Translations under genes and position numbers: made by a program
Assembly (NCBI RefSeq): GCF_002567005.1
Contig: NZ_NUZU01000005.1
Span: 1 to 64,000 of the forward strand
Direction: 5' to 3'
DNA: 64,000 nucleotides
DNA from: Bacillus sp. AFS073361
GTDB taxonomy: Bacteria > Bacillota > Bacilli > Bacillales > Cytobacillaceae
Notes under the pieces: generated by a model
Database searches by the model: none
Told to the model about the DNA's origin: nothing
Seen by the model: only the letters and a program-made list of their open reading frames with translations
Shown here: piece by piece, positions 39,842 through 51,107 of the stretch
How the letters are laid out: each line of letters starts with the position of its first letter
Position numbering within the stretch: position 1 is the first letter of the stretch

Positions 39842-41101
39842 TTGACTACAGTAATTGCCTTTATTGTGATTTTTGGCGCGCTTGTATTCTTTCATGAATT
39901 AGGTCATTTGATTTTCGCAAAAAGGGCAGGTATTTTATGCCGTGAATTTGCCATAGGTTTTGGTCCCAAGGTCTTTTCCCATAAAAAAGGGGAAACGACG
40001 TATACTATTCGCTTACTACCGATTGGCGGATTTGTCCGTATGGCTGGAGAAGACCCAGAAATAATTGAAATTAAGCCTGGCTATCGAATTGGCCTGTTGT
40101 TTGATAAAGATGAGAAAGTAAATAAAATCATCCTGAATAATAAAGAAAAATTTCCTAATTGCCGAATTGTTGAAGTGGAATATGCAGATATAGAAAAAGA
40201 TTTAATCATTAAAGGATTTCCTGACGATGAGGAAGAGGAATTAAAAACATTTACCATTGACCCAAAAGCAGTCATTGTAGAAAATGGGGTCGAATCACAG
40301 ATTGCTCCCATTGATCGTCAATTTGGTTCAAAAACATTGGGGCAACGAACAATGGCTATTTTTGCTGGACCAATGATGAATTTTGTACTTGCATTCATTG
40401 TATTTATTATTATTGCTTTTATTCAAGGTGTTCCTACGAATGAACCTAAGTTAGGTGAAATCACTCCTGAAGGAGCAGCAATGGCTGCAGGTCTTAAAAA
40501 GGGTGATTTAATACAGACAATCAATGGTTCAGAAATAACTAGTTGGTCTGATGTTGTGGAAGTTATTCGGAAAAACCCAAATGAAAAACTCGATTTTTCA
40601 ATTCGCCGTGACAACAAGGATTTAGATATCACGGTAACCCCGATTGAAAAAACGGTGGAGGGAAAGAAAATTGGACTGATTGGTGTATATAGTCCAGTTG
40701 AAAAATCACCCATTCAAGCGGTAAAAGCAGGATTCACAGAAACCTATTTCTGGACTAAGCAGATTTTTGTGATGGTCGGTAAATTAGTTACGGGACAATT
40801 TTCAATCGATGCTCTATCTGGGCCGGTTGGTATTTACCAAGCTACTGATTCTGTTGCTAAATCTGGAATTTATTATTTAATGAAATGGGCTGGGATTTTA
40901 AGCATTAACTTAGGAATTATGAACTTATTACCTATTCCTGCTCTTGATGGCGGCAGATTGATGTTTTTTGCTGTTGAAGCTGTCAGAGGAAAACCGATTG
41001 ATCGTCAAAAGGAAGGAATGGTCCATTTTATTGGATTTGCCCTCCTCATGCTGCTCATGCTAGTCGTAACGTGGAATGATATTCAAAGATTCTTCCTGTA
41101 A
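39842..41101 (+). CDS. rasP: Site-2 intramembrane metalloprotease RasP
   Basis: RasP cleaves membrane-bound substrates such as anti-sigma factor RsiW and remnants of signal peptides or FtsL. The 419-residue membrane protein has the zinc motif HELGH at residues 18-22, a PDZ domain (about 205-275) and the second active site motif NLLPIPALDGG near residue 360. The TTG start follows AAAGGTGG at 39828-39835. In B. subtilis proS follows; here polC does. Confidence 0.96.
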   Translation: MTTVIAFIVIFGALVFFHELGHLIFAKRAGILCREFAIGFGPKVFSHKKGETTYTIRLLPIGGFVRMAGEDPEIIEIKPGYRIGLLFDKDEKVNKIILNNKEKFPNCRIVEVEYADIEKDLIIKGFPDDEEEELKTFTIDPKAVIVENGVESQIAPIDRQFGSKTLGQRTMAIFAGPMMNFVLAFIVFIIIAFIQGVPTNEPKLGEITPEGAAMAAGLKKGDLIQTINGSEITSWSDVVEVIRKNPNEKLDFSIRRDNKDLDITVTPIEKTVEGKKIGLIGVYSPVEKSPIQAVKAGFTETYFWTKQIFVMVGKLVTGQFSIDALSGPVGIYQATDSVAKSGIYYLMKWAGILSINLGIMNLLPIPALDGGRLMFFAVEAVRGKPIDRQKEGMVHFIGFALLMLLMLVVTWNDIQRFFL

Positions 41102-41120
41102 TTAAATATTAATGATTTAT

Positions 41121-41148
41121 GGGGCCGTCTATACGGTCCCTTCATTTG
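41121..41148 (+). terminator. Hairpin after rasP
   Basis: GGGGCCGT pairs with ACGGTCCC (one G-T pair) across CTAT. The following TTCATTTGTTTT is a poor T run, so termination may be partial. Confidence 0.6.
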
Positions 41149-41221
41149 TTTTCAGGAAAACTATTTTACCTAAAATGGAGAATTTTTTCTGTCGAATAAA
41201 GACGAATCCATTCAACTCATA

Positions 41222-41230
41222 TGATATAAT
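41222..41230 (+). promoter_or_regulatory. Extended -10 promoter element before polC
   Basis: TGATATAAT is a near-perfect extended -10, 55 bases before polC, without a clear -35. A TTGACG at 41237-41242 downstream lacks a good -10 partner. Confidence 0.45.
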
Positions 41231-41284
41231 TATTTTTTGACGAAATAAAAATTTAATGATTTTTAATAGATGGGAGAGAGAAAG

Positions 41285-44200
41285 ATGAGCGAACATGCCG
41301 ACGGCAAAAAAGAGCGATTCCAACTCTTGCTCCAGCAGCTGCAATTAATCGAGGATGCTGTTGTAGTGCATTTCAACAATGCGCAAATAGATAGGCTTTT
41401 AGTTGAAAAAAAGAATCGAAAGTGGCATTTTCAATTTTCACTCGAAAATATCCTTCCCTATAATATCTACGTTTTGTTTACGACACAACTTGAACGGACA
41501 TTTTCAAACATTGCCACGATATCGTTCCAAATTAATGTAACAAACCAAACCATTTCATCTGAATTAATACGAGATTATTGGAGTTATAGCATTCAGCAAA
41601 TCGATGGGATTGCTCCGCCGCTTTTAAAACTTTTACATGAACAACTCCCTGAAGTGAATGGAAATAAACTAACAATTACAGTTCGTAACGATACAGAGGG
41701 ACTTGCGTTAAAGAGGAAATATGGAGAGATAATCTCAAATATATATCAATCATTTGGATTTCCTAGCCTTTCAATAGAGACGGACCTGAAAAATGTAGAA
41801 AAAAGTGATGAATACCAACAATTTTTACTTGCTAAGCAAAAAGAAGATCAAGAACGCGGACTGCAGGCAATGGTTGAATTGCAGAAAAAAGAAGCTGAAA
41901 AAGATCAAGCTTCGGGTGATTTGCCATCTGGACCACTTACTATTGGTCTTACGATTAAAGATAATAACGACTTCCGCAGTTTGATTGATATTGTTGATGA
42001 AGAAAGAAGAGTAGCAGTGGAAGGTTACATCTTTGATGCTGAGATTCGTGAACTCAGGAGCGGCAGGTCGCTGTTAACCTTTAAAATAACTGATTATACA
42101 AGTTCCATCATGGTAAAAATGTTTTCACGAGACAAAGAGGACGCCGCTCTCTTCCAACTAGTCAAGAAGGGGATGTGGGTAAAGGTTCGAGGAAGCATTC
42201 AAAATGATACCTTTGTCCGAGACCTTGTCATGATAGGAAATGATATCAATGAAATCAAACCTGCAGGTCGTAAGGATACGGCTCCTGAAGATGAAAAACG
42301 GGTTGAGCTCCATCTTCATACCCCGATGAGTCAAATGGATGCTGTCACACCTGTAAGTGCGTTGATTGCTCAGGCAAAAAAATGGGGGCATAAAGCGATT
42401 GCCGTTACCGATCACGCTGTTGCCCAATCCTTTCCTGAAGCATATGGTGCAGGGAAGAAAAATGATATTAAAATTCTCTATGGCGTTGAAGTAAACTTAG
42501 TAGATGATGGGGTCCCAATCGCCTATAATGATGCGCACCGTCAGCTTACCGAGGATACTTATGTCGTTTTTGACGTTGAAACGACGGGTCTCTCAGCAGT
42601 GTACAACACTATTATCGAACTAGCTGCTGTAAAAATACATGATGGAGAAATCATTGATCGATTTGAATCCTTTGCCAATCCACATCACCGATTATCGGCA
42701 ACAACAATCAATCTCACTGGAATAACGGACGACATGGTCCAAACGGCTCCGGAAATAGAAGAAGTTCTTCGGAATTTTAGAGAATGGGTCGGAGATTCTG
42801 TCCTTGTTGCCCATAATGCTTCCTTCGATATGGGTTTCCTAAATGTCGGCTATAAGAAAATAGGCTTTGATAAAGCAAATAATCCTGTTATTGATACGCT
42901 TGAACTAGGACGCTTCCTGTATCCAGAGATGAAAAACCATCGGTTAAATACGCTGGCAAAGAAGTTCGATATTGAATTAACCCAGCATCACCGGGCGATT
43001 TATGATGCGGAAGCCACTGGTTATTTACTTTTGAAAATGTTAAAAGATTCATTAGAAAAAGGAATCGAATATCATGATCAATTTAATGATAATATGGGTA
43101 AAGGCAATGCTTACCAACGTGCACGTCCCTATCACTGTACATTATTAGCTCAGACTCAAGCAGGTTTAAAGAATCTGTTTAAACTTGTATCCATTTCTCA
43201 TCTTGAATACTTTTATCGTGTCCCACGATTGCCTCGATCTGTTTTACAAAAATACAGAGAAGGGATTCTTGTTGGCTCCGGATGTAATAAAGGGGAAGTA
43301 TTTGAGGGGATGATGCAAAAGTCTCCAGAGGAAGTGGAAGGCGCTGCCCGCTTTTATGATTACATTGAAGTCATGCCAAAAGAAGTCAATGCCCCTTTAA
43401 TTGAAATGGAATTAGTGAGCGATGAAAAAGCAATGGAAGACATTATTGCGAAAATCGTTAAATTGGGAGATAAATTAGGTCTTCCAGTTGTTGCCACAGG
43501 GAATGTCCATTATCTTAACGAAAATGATAAAATTTATCGCAAAATATTAATTAATTCGCAAGGGGGAGCGAATCCGCTCAACCGTCATCAACTTCCAGAT
43601 GTTCACTTTAGAACAACCAATGAAATGCTTGATGCCTTTTCATTTTTAGGAAAAGAGAAAGCAAAAGAAATTGTCGTCACGAACACAAATAAAATTGCTG
43701 ATATGATTGAAGTCATTAAACCAATTAAAGATGATTTGTATACACCGAAAATTGAGGGTGCCGATGAAGAAATGCGCGAAATGAGTTACGGAATGGCACG
43801 GAAGATTTACGGTGACAACTTGCCTGAAATTGTTGAAGCCCGGTTAGAAAAAGAACTGAAAAGTATAATTGGACATGGATTTGCCGTTATTTATTTGATT
43901 TCACACAAGTTAGTAAAAAAATCATTAGATGATGGTTACCTTGTAGGTTCCAGGGGATCTGTCGGCTCATCACTGGTTGCAACGATGACAGAAATTACGG
44001 AAGTAAATCCACTGCCGCCACATTATGTTTGTCCAACCTGTAAGCATTCAGAGTTCTTTAATGATGGATCAGTTGGGTCTGGGTTTGATTTACCTGATAA
44101 AGATTGTCCGCAATGCGGCGGTAAATACCATAAAGACGGACACGATATTCCGTTCGAAACGTTCCTTGGATTTAAAGGGGATAAGGTTCCCGATATCGAT

Positions 44201-45610
44201 TTAAACTTCTCTGGTGAGTACCAGCCGCGTGCCCATAACTATACGAAGGTTCTTTTCGGTGAGGAATATGTTTATCGTGCTGGGACAATAGGCACGGTTG
44301 CCGATAAAACAGCTTTTGGTTATGTGAAGGCATATCAGCAGGATAACAATCTTCAACTCCGCGGTGCCGAAGTGGAACGATTAGCTACGGGATGTACAGG
44401 AGTTAAAAGAACAACGGGACAGCACCCGGGGGGGATTATCGTAATCCCTGATTACATGGATGTTTATGATTTTTCACCGATTCAATTCCCAGCTGACGAT
44501 AGAAATTCAGAATGGAAGACCACTCATTTCGATTTCCATTCCATCCATGATAATGTCTTAAAGCTCGATATTCTAGGGCACGACGATCCGACAGTCATTA
44601 GGATGCTTCAGGATCTGAGCGGAATGGATCCAAAAACAATCCCAACCGATGACCCTGAAGTTATGAAGATATTCAGCGGAACCGAGTCATTAGGTGTAAC
44701 TGAACAACAAATCATGTGTAAAACCGGTACACTGGGTATTCCTGAGTTTGGGACTCGATTTGTTCGTCAGATGCTAGAAGATACAAAACCAACTACTTTT
44801 TCTGAACTAGTGCAAATCTCAGGTCTGTCTCATGGTACCGATGTATGGCTTGGGAATGCTCAGGAATTAATTCATAATAAAACATGTAATCTGAGTGAAG
44901 TAATTGGCTGCCGGGATGATATCATGGTCTACCTTATTTATCAGGGATTGGATCCTTCCTTTGCTTTTAAAATTATGGAATCCGTTCGTAAAGGTAAAGG
45001 GTTAAGTGAAGAAATGGAAGCTGAGATGAGGAAAAATGAGGTTCCGGAATGGTACATCGACTCCTGTAAAAAGATCAAGTATATGTTCCCTAAAGCTCAC
45101 GCGGCTGCCTATGTACTTATGGCAGTTAGAATTGCCTATTTCAAGGTTCATTTGCCGCTCCTATATTATGCCGCTTACTTTACTGTACGTGCTGAAGACT
45201 TTGATATTGAAGCGATGTCGCGCGGTTCAGAAGCAATTCGTGCTAAAATTGAGGAAATTAATGCTAAAGGCTTGGAAGCATCAAACAAAGAGAAAAACTT
45301 ATTGACGGTATTAGAACTAGCATTAGAAATGACAGAAAGAGGCTTTGTATTCCAAAACTATGATTTATATAAATCTTCTGCCTCTGAATTTATCATTGAA
45401 GGCAATTCCTTAATACCGCCATTTAATTCGATTCCAGGTCTTGGAACAAATGCAGCCTATAATATTGTCAAAGCTCGGGAATCAGGAGAGTTTTTATCTA
45501 AAGAAGATTTGCAGCAGCGCGGAAAAGTATCTAAAACTATCCTTGAATATTTGGACAAACAGGGGTGTCTCGCATCCCTTCCAGAGCAAAACCAGTTATC
45601 GTTGTTTTAA
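41285..45610 (+). CDS. polC: DNA polymerase III alpha subunit, PolC type
   Basis: PolC is the replicative polymerase of low-GC Gram-positive bacteria. The 1441-residue protein has an N-terminal region, an OB fold (about 240-330), a PHP domain starting at [13 protein letters not shown], an inserted DEDD proofreading exonuclease ([10 protein letters not shown] near 428; [10 protein letters not shown]), a four-cysteine element (CPTC...CPQC near 915-945), the polymerase acid motif PDIDLNFSG near 968 and C-terminal helix-hairpin-helix. All parts are intact. I chose the ATG at 41285 after GGGAGAGAG. Confidence 0.98.
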   Translation: MSEHADGKKERFQLLLQQLQLIEDAVVVHFNNAQIDRLLVEKKNRKWHFQFSLENILPYNIYVLFTTQLERTFSNIATISFQINVTNQTISSELIRDYWSYSIQQIDGIAPPLLKLLHEQLPEVNGNKLTITVRNDTEGLALKRKYGEIISNIYQSFGFPSLSIETDLKNVEKSDEYQQFLLAKQKEDQERGLQAMVELQKKEAEKDQASGDLPSGPLTIGLTIKDNNDFRSLIDIVDEERRVAVEGYIFDAEIRELRSGRSLLTFKITDYTSSIMVKMFSRDKEDAALFQLVKKGMWVKVRGSIQNDTFVRDLVMIGNDINEIKPAGRKDTAPEDEKRVELHLHTPMSQMDAVTPVSALIAQAKKWGHKAIAVTDHAVAQSFPEAYGAGKKNDIKILYGVEVNLVDDGVPIAYNDAHRQLTEDTYVVFDVETTGLSAVYNTIIELAAVKIHDGEIIDRFESFANPHHRLSATTINLTGITDDMVQTAPEIEEVLRNFREWVGDSVLVAHNASFDMGFLNVGYKKIGFDKANNPVIDTLELGRFLYPEMKNHRLNTLAKKFDIELTQHHRAIYDAEATGYLLLKMLKDSLEKGIEYHDQFNDNMGKGNAYQRARPYHCTLLAQTQAGLKNLFKLVSISHLEYFYRVPRLPRSVLQKYREGILVGSGCNKGEVFEGMMQKSPEEVEGAARFYDYIEVMPKEVNAPLIEMELVSDEKAMEDIIAKIVKLGDKLGLPVVATGNVHYLNENDKIYRKILINSQGGANPLNRHQLPDVHFRTTNEMLDAFSFLGKEKAKEIVVTNTNKIADMIEVIKPIKDDLYTPKIEGADEEMREMSYGMARKIYGDNLPEIVEARLEKELKSIIGHGFAVIYLISHKLVKKSLDDGYLVGSRGSVGSSLVATMTEITEVNPLPPHYVCPTCKHSEFFNDGSVGSGFDLPDKDCPQCGGKYHKDGHDIPFETFLGFKGDKVPDIDLNFSGEYQPRAHNYTKVLFGEEYVYRAGTIGTVADKTAFGYVKAYQQDNNLQLRGAEVERLATGCTGVKRTTGQHPGGIIVIPDYMDVYDFSPIQFPADDRNSEWKTTHFDFHSIHDNVLKLDILGHDDPTVIRMLQDLSGMDPKTIPTDDPEVMKIFSGTESLGVTEQQIMCKTGTLGIPEFGTRFVRQMLEDTKPTTFSELVQISGLSHGTDVWLGNAQELIHNKTCNLSEVIGCRDDIMVYLIYQGLDPSFAFKIMESVRKGKGLSEEMEAEMRKNEVPEWYIDSCKKIKYMFPKAHAAAYVLMAVRIAYFKVHLPLLYYAAYFTVRAEDFDIEAMSRGSEAIRAKIEEINAKGLEASNKEKNLLTVLELALEMTERGFVFQNYDLYKSSASEFIIEGNSLIPPFNSIPGLGTNAAYNIVKARESGEFLSKEDLQQRGKVSKTILEYLDKQGCLASLPEQNQLSLF

Positions 45611-45642
45611 ATAGGAAAATACTTGACAAACGGCGAAGCTAT

Positions 45643-45671
45643 TTGCATAAAAATGATGGTTATGGTATAGT
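45643..45671 (+). promoter_or_regulatory. Promoter of the rimP-nusA-infB operon
   Basis: TTGCAT (45643-45648), 17 bases, TATAGT (45666-45671) with extended TG at 45663-45664. A TTGACA at 45623-45628 with CATAAA (45646-45651) at 17 bases may be a second, overlapping promoter. Confidence 0.75.
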
Positions 45672-45681
45672 TTTATTGGAA

Positions 45682-45759
45682 ATACTAAGAAATACTCTCG
45701 TGAACAAGAGTGGGGAAACCCGCTCTTTCCTTTTTGTATACGACTTTTTTTCTTAGTAT
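45682..45759 (+). ncRNA. Attenuator-like leader of rimP-nusA-infB
   Basis: ATACTAAGAAA (45682-45692) pairs perfectly with TTTCTTAGTAT (45749-45759), an 11-bp closing helix. Inside it, ACTCT (45694-45698) can pair with AGAGT (45707-45711). That competes with the terminator stem AAGAGTGGG/CCCGCTCTT (45706-45727). The leader begins about 5 bases after the predicted transcription start. The ligand or trigger is unknown. Confidence 0.55.
45706..45735 (+). terminator. Terminator inside the rimP leader
   Basis: AAGAGTGGG pairs with CCCGCTCTT (one T-G pair) across GAAA, followed by TCCTTTTT. It stands between the promoter and rimP, so it would attenuate the operon, not end polC. Confidence 0.75.
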
Positions 45760-45825
45760 AACTTGATAAAACTTTCCGTGAACTACATACAATATGGGTG
45801 AAATTATCGGAAAAGGAGGTAAAGC

Positions 45826-46296
45826 ATGAGCAAGGTAACGGAAGTTGTAGAAGAATTGGCTGCACCTATTTTTCAAGAACTTGGTTTAGAATTAGTGGAA
45901 ATTGAGTATGTGAAAGAAGGGAAAAGTTGGTTTCTACGCGTATATATCGATAAAGACAACGGTGTTGATATTGAAGATTGCGGACTCGTTAGCGAAAAAC
46001 TCAGCGAAAAACTCGATGAGCTTGATCCGATTCCCCATAACTATTTTCTTGAAGTTTCTTCACCTGGGGCAGAGCGTCCATTAAAAAAAGATAAAGACTT
46101 TCAAAAAGCAATCGGTAAAAATGTTTTTATCAAAACTTATGAACCAATCGATGGGGAAAAAAGCTTTGAAGGGACCTTATTAGAATTTGATGGACAACTT
46201 TTAAAAATTGAAATGAAAATAAAGACCCGTAAGAAGACGATTGAACTTCCCTATGAAAAGGTAGCAAATGCGCGTTTAGCAGTTACATTTTCGTAA
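45826..46296 (+). CDS. rimP: Ribosome maturation factor RimP
   Basis: RimP assists 30S subunit maturation. The 156-residue protein shows [22 protein letters not shown] (partly quoted), the [12 protein letters not shown] block and [13 protein letters not shown] near residue 77, followed by a C-terminal SH3-like domain. AAAAGGAGG precedes the ATG. It leads the transcription and translation operon through ribC. Confidence 0.97.
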   Translation: MSKVTEVVEELAAPIFQELGLELVEIEYVKEGKSWFLRVYIDKDNGVDIEDCGLVSEKLSEKLDELDPIPHNYFLEVSSPGAERPLKKDKDFQKAIGKNVFIKTYEPIDGEKSFEGTLLEFDGQLLKIEMKIKTRKKTIELPYEKVANARLAVTFS

Positions 46297-46332
46297 TGAA
46301 ATTATTGGAAAAAGATAGGGGGATACACAAAG

Positions 46333-47454
46333 ATGAGCAGCGAATTATTAGATGCTCTTACTATACTGGAAAGAGAAAAAGGTATTTCCAGAGATGTTAT
46401 CATTGAAGCAATTGAAGCAGCCCTTGTTTCGGCGTATCGCCGAAACTTTAATCAGGCACAGAATGTAAGGATTGATTTAAATTTACAGACAGGATCGATG
46501 CGTGTTTTTGCTAGAAAAGAAGTCGTCGATCAGGTATTTGACCCTCGTCTTGAAATTTCCTTAGAGGATGCTAGACAAATCTCACCAAATTATCAAGTTG
46601 AAGATGTTGTCGAAATGGAAGTCACTCCTAAAGATTTCGGACGGATTGCTGCTCAGACCGCTAAACAAGTTGTTACCCAGCGTGTTAGAGAAGCAGAACG
46701 AGGAATTATTTATTCAGAATTTATTGACCGTGAAGAAGATATTATGACTGGTATTGTTCAAAGATTGGACTCCAAATTTATTTATGTAAGTCTTGGGAAA
46801 ATCGAGGCCTTACTCCCAGTGAATGAGCAGATGCCCAATGAACGGTATAAACCCCATGATCGAATCAAAGTATTTATCACAAAAGTTGAAAAAACAACCA
46901 AGGGTCCCCAGATATTTGTTTCACGGACACATCCAGGCCTCTTAAAACGTCTGTTTGAGATTGAAGTACCTGAAATTTATGATGGAACCGTTGAAATTAA
47001 ATCAGTTGCTCGTGAGGCAGGAGACCGCTCGAAAATCTCTGTTCATTCAGATAATCCCGAGGTAGACCCTGTTGGTTCTTGTGTTGGACCAAAAGGAGCA
47101 AGGGTTCAAGCGGTTGTTAATGAATTAAAAGGTGAGAAAATCGATATTGTTAAGTGGTCAGCGGATCCTGTTGTTTTTGTGGCAAATTCTCTTAGCCCGT
47201 CTAAAGTTTTAGATGTTATGGTGAATGAAAATGAAAAAGCAACTACTGTTGTTGTTCCTGATTATCAACTTTCATTAGCAATTGGTAAACGGGGACAAAA
47301 CGCCCGCTTGGCAGCAAAATTAACAGGCTGGAAAATTGATATTAAATCTGAAACAGAAGCACGCGAAATTGGTATCTATCCGCGTGAAGAAACCATTAGG
47401 CTTTTTGATGATCATGTTGAAAATGACTTCGATTATGAAGAAGAGCTTGATTAA
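46333..47454 (+). CDS. nusA: Transcription termination/antitermination protein NusA
   Basis: NusA binds RNA polymerase and nascent RNA and promotes pausing and intrinsic termination. The 373-residue protein has an N-terminal polymerase-binding domain, an S1 domain (about 133-200, [19 protein letters not shown]), and two KH domains ([11 protein letters not shown] and [13 protein letters not shown]). It lacks the acidic C-terminal repeats of E. coli NusA, as usual in Bacillus. Given the terminator in its own operon leader, feedback through termination efficiency is possible (inference). Confidence 0.98.
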   Translation: MSSELLDALTILEREKGISRDVIIEAIEAALVSAYRRNFNQAQNVRIDLNLQTGSMRVFARKEVVDQVFDPRLEISLEDARQISPNYQVEDVVEMEVTPKDFGRIAAQTAKQVVTQRVREAERGIIYSEFIDREEDIMTGIVQRLDSKFIYVSLGKIEALLPVNEQMPNERYKPHDRIKVFITKVEKTTKGPQIFVSRTHPGLLKRLFEIEVPEIYDGTVEIKSVAREAGDRSKISVHSDNPEVDPVGSCVGPKGARVQAVVNELKGEKIDIVKWSADPVVFVANSLSPSKVLDVMVNENEKATTVVVPDYQLSLAIGKRGQNARLAAKLTGWKIDIKSETEAREIGIYPREETIRLFDDHVENDFDYEEELD

Positions 47455-47473
47455 AAAGTGAGGTGAATGATGA

Positions 47474-47746
47474 GTGAACCAAAAGAAAAAAGTTCCTTTG
47501 CGTAAGTGTGTAGCAACCGGTGAAATGAAGCCGAAAAAAGAACTAGTTCGCATCGTTCGCTCAAAAGAAGGGGATGTATCCATCGATCTGACGGGAAAGA
47601 AATCCGGAAGGGGTGCCTACCTTTCAAAGGACAAGGAAGCAATCTTACTTGCCAAGAAAAAAAATACCCTATCTAATCACTTACAGGTTTCTATAAATGA
47701 TTCGTTATACGAAGAGCTACTTGAGCTTATAGAGAAGGAGAATTGA
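47474..47746 (+). CDS. rnpM: RNase P modulator RnpM (YlxR)
   Basis: This 90-residue YlxR family protein (DUF448) shows [24 protein letters not shown] and GRGAYLS (quoted in parts), which form its RNA-binding surface. In B. subtilis YlxR was described as RnpM, a modulator of RNase P. The start is a GTG after GAGGTGA at 47460-47466. It overlaps or abuts ylxQ, as in the conserved nusA-ylxR-ylxQ-infB cluster. Confidence 0.93.
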   Translation: MNQKKKVPLRKCVATGEMKPKKELVRIVRSKEGDVSIDLTGKKSGRGAYLSKDKEAILLAKKKNTLSNHLQVSINDSLYEELLELIEKEN

Positions 47747-47754
47747 CAATCCAA

Positions 47755-48057
47755 ATGAAAGATAATCAATGGATGTCATTGCTTGGCTTGGCCAATCGAG
47801 CACGTAAAATCATATCAGGTGAGGAGCTAACCGTGAAGCAGATTCAAAGCGGAAAAGCACGACTCATTTTATTATCAGCAGATGCTTCTGCAAATACGAC
47901 AAAAAAAATTACTGATAAGTGTAATTCGTATGAGGTTCCATATAAATTTGTGGAAAATCGTCATCTTCTTGGCCAAGCGATTGGCAAGGAAGCCCGCGTT
48001 GTTGTAGCTGTACTGGATGATGGCTTTGCAAAAAAAATGGTAACGTTGCTCGATTAA
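47755..48057 (+). CDS. ylxQ: L7Ae-family RNA-binding protein YlxQ
   Basis: YlxQ is a 100-residue L7Ae/L30e-type protein likely to bind kink-turn [18 protein letters not shown] is at the start and [16 protein letters not shown] near the end. I prefer the ATG at 47755, which gives the B. subtilis length and N-terminus. A TTG at 47743 overlaps the rnpM stop and lies closer to AAGGAG at 47735-47740, so the start is not certain. Its cellular target is unknown. Confidence 0.93.
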   Translation: MKDNQWMSLLGLANRARKIISGEELTVKQIQSGKARLILLSADASANTTKKITDKCNSYEVPYKFVENRHLLGQAIGKEARVVVAVLDDGFAKKMVTLLD

Positions 48058-48076
48058 ATCTAGCGGGGGTGAAAAG

Positions 48077-50395
48077 ATGAGTAAAATACGTGTATATGAA
48101 TACGCAAAAAAACACAACATTTCAAGTAAAGAAATCATCACTAAACTAAAAGAAATGAATATAGAGGTCTCTAATCATATGGCAACAATAGAAGACGCAG
48201 ACGTTAAAAAGCTTGATGAAACATTCAGCAAAAAAGAGAACAAGACATCACAACAACAAGAAAATAAACAAAATGGACAACAGTCGCAACGAACTAATTC
48301 ACGTCCAGCTCAAGGGCAGCAACGTCAAAACCAAAGACCTGCTCAATCCACACAGCGACCACAAGTACAAACCAAAACCGCTAAAGCATTTGAGGAAGCG
48401 GCAGATAATAATGTTGCTCCAACAAAAGTTAAAGTGGTCTCTCCTCCAAAATCAGGAGATGGAAAGAAACAAAATCAGGAATATCAATCAAAAGAAAATA
48501 AGGTCTTTAATAATGCTGATAAAGCAAAGTCTAAGCCTTATAATAACAACCAAAACCGCAATAATAATAATAATAAAAATAAAAAGAAAAATCATACGCC
48601 AGTTCAACAAACACAGCCACAGAAGAAAAAAGAGAAGGAACTTCCAGCTAAAATTACTTTTAGTGAATCTCTAACGGTTGGCGAGTTAGCGAAAAAGATC
48701 TATCGTGAGCCTTCGGAAATTATTAAAAAGCTCTTTTTACTTGGAGTAATGGCAACAATTAACCAGGTATTAGATAAAGATGCGATTGAATTAATTGCAA
48801 GCGAGTATGGTGTTGAGGTTGAAGAAGAAATTAAAGTGGATACAACAGACCTTGAAGTATACTTTACTGAGGATTCAGAGGATTCTCTTGTAGAAAGACC
48901 TTCTGTCGTTACAATTATGGGTCACGTCGACCATGGGAAAACAACCTTGCTTGACTCCATTCGTAACACAAAGGTAACGGAAGGAGAAGCCGGGGGAATT
49001 ACTCAACATATTGGTGCGTACCAAGTTGTTGAAAACGGCAAAAAAATTACCTTCCTTGATACTCCAGGACACGCTGCCTTTACGACAATGCGTGCACGTG
49101 GAGCTAAAATTACGGATATTACCATTCTTGTCGTAGCTGCTGATGATGGTGTAATGCCACAAACGGTTGAAGCGATTAACCATGCAAAAGCTGCTGAGGT
49201 TCCAATTATTGTCGCAGTGAATAAAATGGACAAAGAAGCTGCCAATGCGGACCGTGTAATGCAGGAATTAACAGAACATGGTTTAGTTTCTGAGGCTTGG
49301 GGCGGGGATACTATCTTTGTTCCCCTATCTGCAAAAACAGGTGAAGGTATCGATAACCTATTAGAGATGATTCTTCTCGTTAGTGAAGTAGAAGAGTATA
49401 AAGCTAATCCAGATAGAAAAGCAGTCGGAACAGTCATCGAGGCACAATTGGATAAAGGGCGTGGATCTGTAGCCACATTATTAGTCCAAAACGGTACATT
49501 AAAAATCGGTGATCCAATCGTAGTTGGTAACACGTTCGGTCGTGTACGTGCGATGGTAAATGACAAAGGCCGCCGTGTGAAAGAAGCAGGTCCATCCACA
49601 CCAGTTGAAATAACAGGACTTAATGATGTGCCGCAGGCAGGGGACCGTTTTGTCGTATTTGAAGATGAGAAAACTGCACGACAAGTCGGGGAAGCTCGTG
49701 CTCAATCTGCATTAGCTGCTCAACGTGGAGAAAAATCCATTGTTAGCTTAGAAACTCTATTTGATCAATTGAAACAGGGCGAAATGAAGGACTTAAACAT
49801 CATCCTGAAAGCAGATGTTCAAGGCTCTGCGGAGGCTGTTGCTGCTTCATTGCAAAAAATAGATGTTGAGGGAGTAAACATTAAAATTATTCATAGTGGT
49901 GCGGGTGCCATTAATGAATCTGATATTACCCTTGCTGCAGCTTCAAATGCCATTGTTATTGGTTTTAATGTTCGTCCAGATGTTAATGCCAAACGGGCAG
50001 CAGAGGCTGAGAAAGTAGACGTTCGTCTTCACCGTATTATTTATAAAGTTATCGAAGAGATTGAAGCGGCTATGAAAGGTATGCTTGATCCTGAATTCCA
50101 AGAGAAGATTATTGGTCAAGCAGAGATTCGTCAAACTTTCAAGGTTTCAAAAGTGGGGACGATTGCTGGTTCATATGTTACAGATGGTAAAATTACCCGT
50201 GACAGTGGAATTCGTCTAATTCGTAACGGTGTTGTAACCTTTGAAGGTAATATTGATGCATTAAAACGATTTAAGGATGACGTAAAAGAAGTATCACAAG
50301 GGTACGAATGTGGAATTACCATTAAAAACTTTAATGATGTGAAAGAAGGAGACATCATTGAAGCATATGTAATGGAAGAAATTGAACGTAAATGA
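48077..50395 (+). CDS. infB: Translation initiation factor IF-2
   Basis: IF-2 is the GTPase that brings initiator tRNA to the 30S subunit and drives subunit joining. The 772-residue protein has an N-terminal IF2N motif ([17 protein letters not shown]), a long Gln/Asn/Lys-rich linker (about 50-185, longer than in B. subtilis), a second IF2N domain, and the G domain with [20 protein letters not shown] and NKMD. C1 and C2 domains follow. The linker is AT-rich and gives a misleading overlapping open frame at 48213-48674. Confidence 0.98.
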   Translation: MSKIRVYEYAKKHNISSKEIITKLKEMNIEVSNHMATIEDADVKKLDETFSKKENKTSQQQENKQNGQQSQRTNSRPAQGQQRQNQRPAQSTQRPQVQTKTAKAFEEAADNNVAPTKVKVVSPPKSGDGKKQNQEYQSKENKVFNNADKAKSKPYNNNQNRNNNNNKNKKKNHTPVQQTQPQKKKEKELPAKITFSESLTVGELAKKIYREPSEIIKKLFLLGVMATINQVLDKDAIELIASEYGVEVEEEIKVDTTDLEVYFTEDSEDSLVERPSVVTIMGHVDHGKTTLLDSIRNTKVTEGEAGGITQHIGAYQVVENGKKITFLDTPGHAAFTTMRARGAKITDITILVVAADDGVMPQTVEAINHAKAAEVPIIVAVNKMDKEAANADRVMQELTEHGLVSEAWGGDTIFVPLSAKTGEGIDNLLEMILLVSEVEEYKANPDRKAVGTVIEAQLDKGRGSVATLLVQNGTLKIGDPIVVGNTFGRVRAMVNDKGRRVKEAGPSTPVEITGLNDVPQAGDRFVVFEDEKTARQVGEARAQSALAAQRGEKSIVSLETLFDQLKQGEMKDLNIILKADVQGSAEAVAASLQKIDVEGVNIKIIHSGAGAINESDITLAAASNAIVIGFNVRPDVNAKRAAEAEKVDVRLHRIIYKVIEEIEAAMKGMLDPEFQEKIIGQAEIRQTFKVSKVGTIAGSYVTDGKITRDSGIRLIRNGVVTFEGNIDALKRFKDDVKEVSQGYECGITIKNFNDVKEGDIIEAYVMEEIERK

Positions 50396-50673
50396 TCATC
50401 GGTGCTGCTGAATGCGAATGTATAATTTATGATGCGCATTCTTTAAAAGAGAAACGAGCGGTTTTGCAAAGAATCCTAACTCGCTTAAAACAGAAATTTA
50501 ATGTTTCTGTAGCTGAAGTAGGTTTTCAGGATGTGTGGCAGCGAACGAAAATTGCGATCGTTGTCGTCACTTCCACTCGTGTAAACACGGAACATGAGTT
50601 GAATAACGCGTTAAAATTAATTGACTCCTTTCCAGAAATAGAGAGAACGATCACCGAGATTGAATGGCTTTAA
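50392..50673 (+). CDS. ylxP: DUF503 family protein YlxP
   Basis: This 93-residue YlxP family protein has unknown function. It carries the family core ([21 protein letters not shown] in part; [18 protein letters not shown]) and an [10 protein letters not shown]-like C-terminus ([18 protein letters not shown] in part). The fold is ferredoxin-like by family knowledge. Its ATG overlaps the infB stop by 4 bases, and rbfA follows, so a role near ribosome maturation is plausible from context only. Confidence 0.92.
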   Translation: MIIGAAECECIIYDAHSLKEKRAVLQRILTRLKQKFNVSVAEVGFQDVWQRTKIAIVVVTSTRVNTEHELNNALKLIDSFPEIERTITEIEWL

Positions 50674-50690
50674 GTTAAGAGGTGAATGTG

Positions 50691-51062
50691 ATGAGCCACA
50701 GAGCAAATCGTGTTGGAGAACAAATGAAGAAAGAACTTGGTGACATCATCGGTCGTAAAATAAAAGACCCACGGATTGGTTTTGTTACGGTTACCGATGT
50801 CGAAGTAACAGGTGATCTACAACAGGCTAAAGTATATATTTCCGTATTAGGTGATGAAGAACAAAGGGAAAATACTTTAAAGGGCCTAGCTAAAGCGAAA
50901 GGCTTTATTCGGACCGAAATTGGCCACCGAATCCGCCTTCGAAAAACCCCTGAGATTATCTTTGAATGGGATGAATCAATCGATTACGGGAATCGAATTG
51001 ATACACTTCTTCACCAACTGCATAAGGATGAAAAGCCTTTAGAAAATAGGGAAGAAAAATAA
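50691..51062 (+). CDS. rbfA: 30S ribosome-binding factor RbfA
   Basis: RbfA binds free 30S subunits and helps 16S rRNA 5' end maturation. The 123-residue protein contains [21 protein letters not shown] near the N-terminus and [20 protein letters not shown] near residue 85, both family features, in a single KH-like domain. I chose the ATG at 50691 after AGAGGTGA (50678-50685), giving [11 protein letters not shown] as in B. subtilis ([11 protein letters not shown]). A palindromic terminator follows directly. Confidence 0.97.
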   Translation: MSHRANRVGEQMKKELGDIIGRKIKDPRIGFVTVTDVEVTGDLQQAKVYISVLGDEEQRENTLKGLAKAKGFIRTEIGHRIRLRKTPEIIFEWDESIDYGNRIDTLLHQLHKDEKPLENREEK

Positions 51063-51064
51063 CT

Positions 51065-51091
51065 GGATAGACATATGTCTATCCTTTTTTT
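51065..51091 (+). terminator. Perfect palindromic terminator between rbfA and truB
   Basis: GGATAGACATATGTCTATCC is fully self-complementary and is followed by seven T. It lies inside the usual operon, 17 bases before the truB start, so it would reduce read-through to truB and ribC. Confidence 0.9.
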
Positions 51092-51107
51092 GATTGGAGG
51101 TTTTACA

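Noticed and set aside
48213-48674. A 153-residue open frame inside infB
   Set aside because: It lies wholly within the low-complexity linker region of infB in another frame and consists of Lys/Ile/Asn-rich sequence.
49003-49599. A 198-residue minus-strand open frame opposite infB
   Set aside because: It is the antisense shadow of the conserved IF-2 G domain and has no family features.
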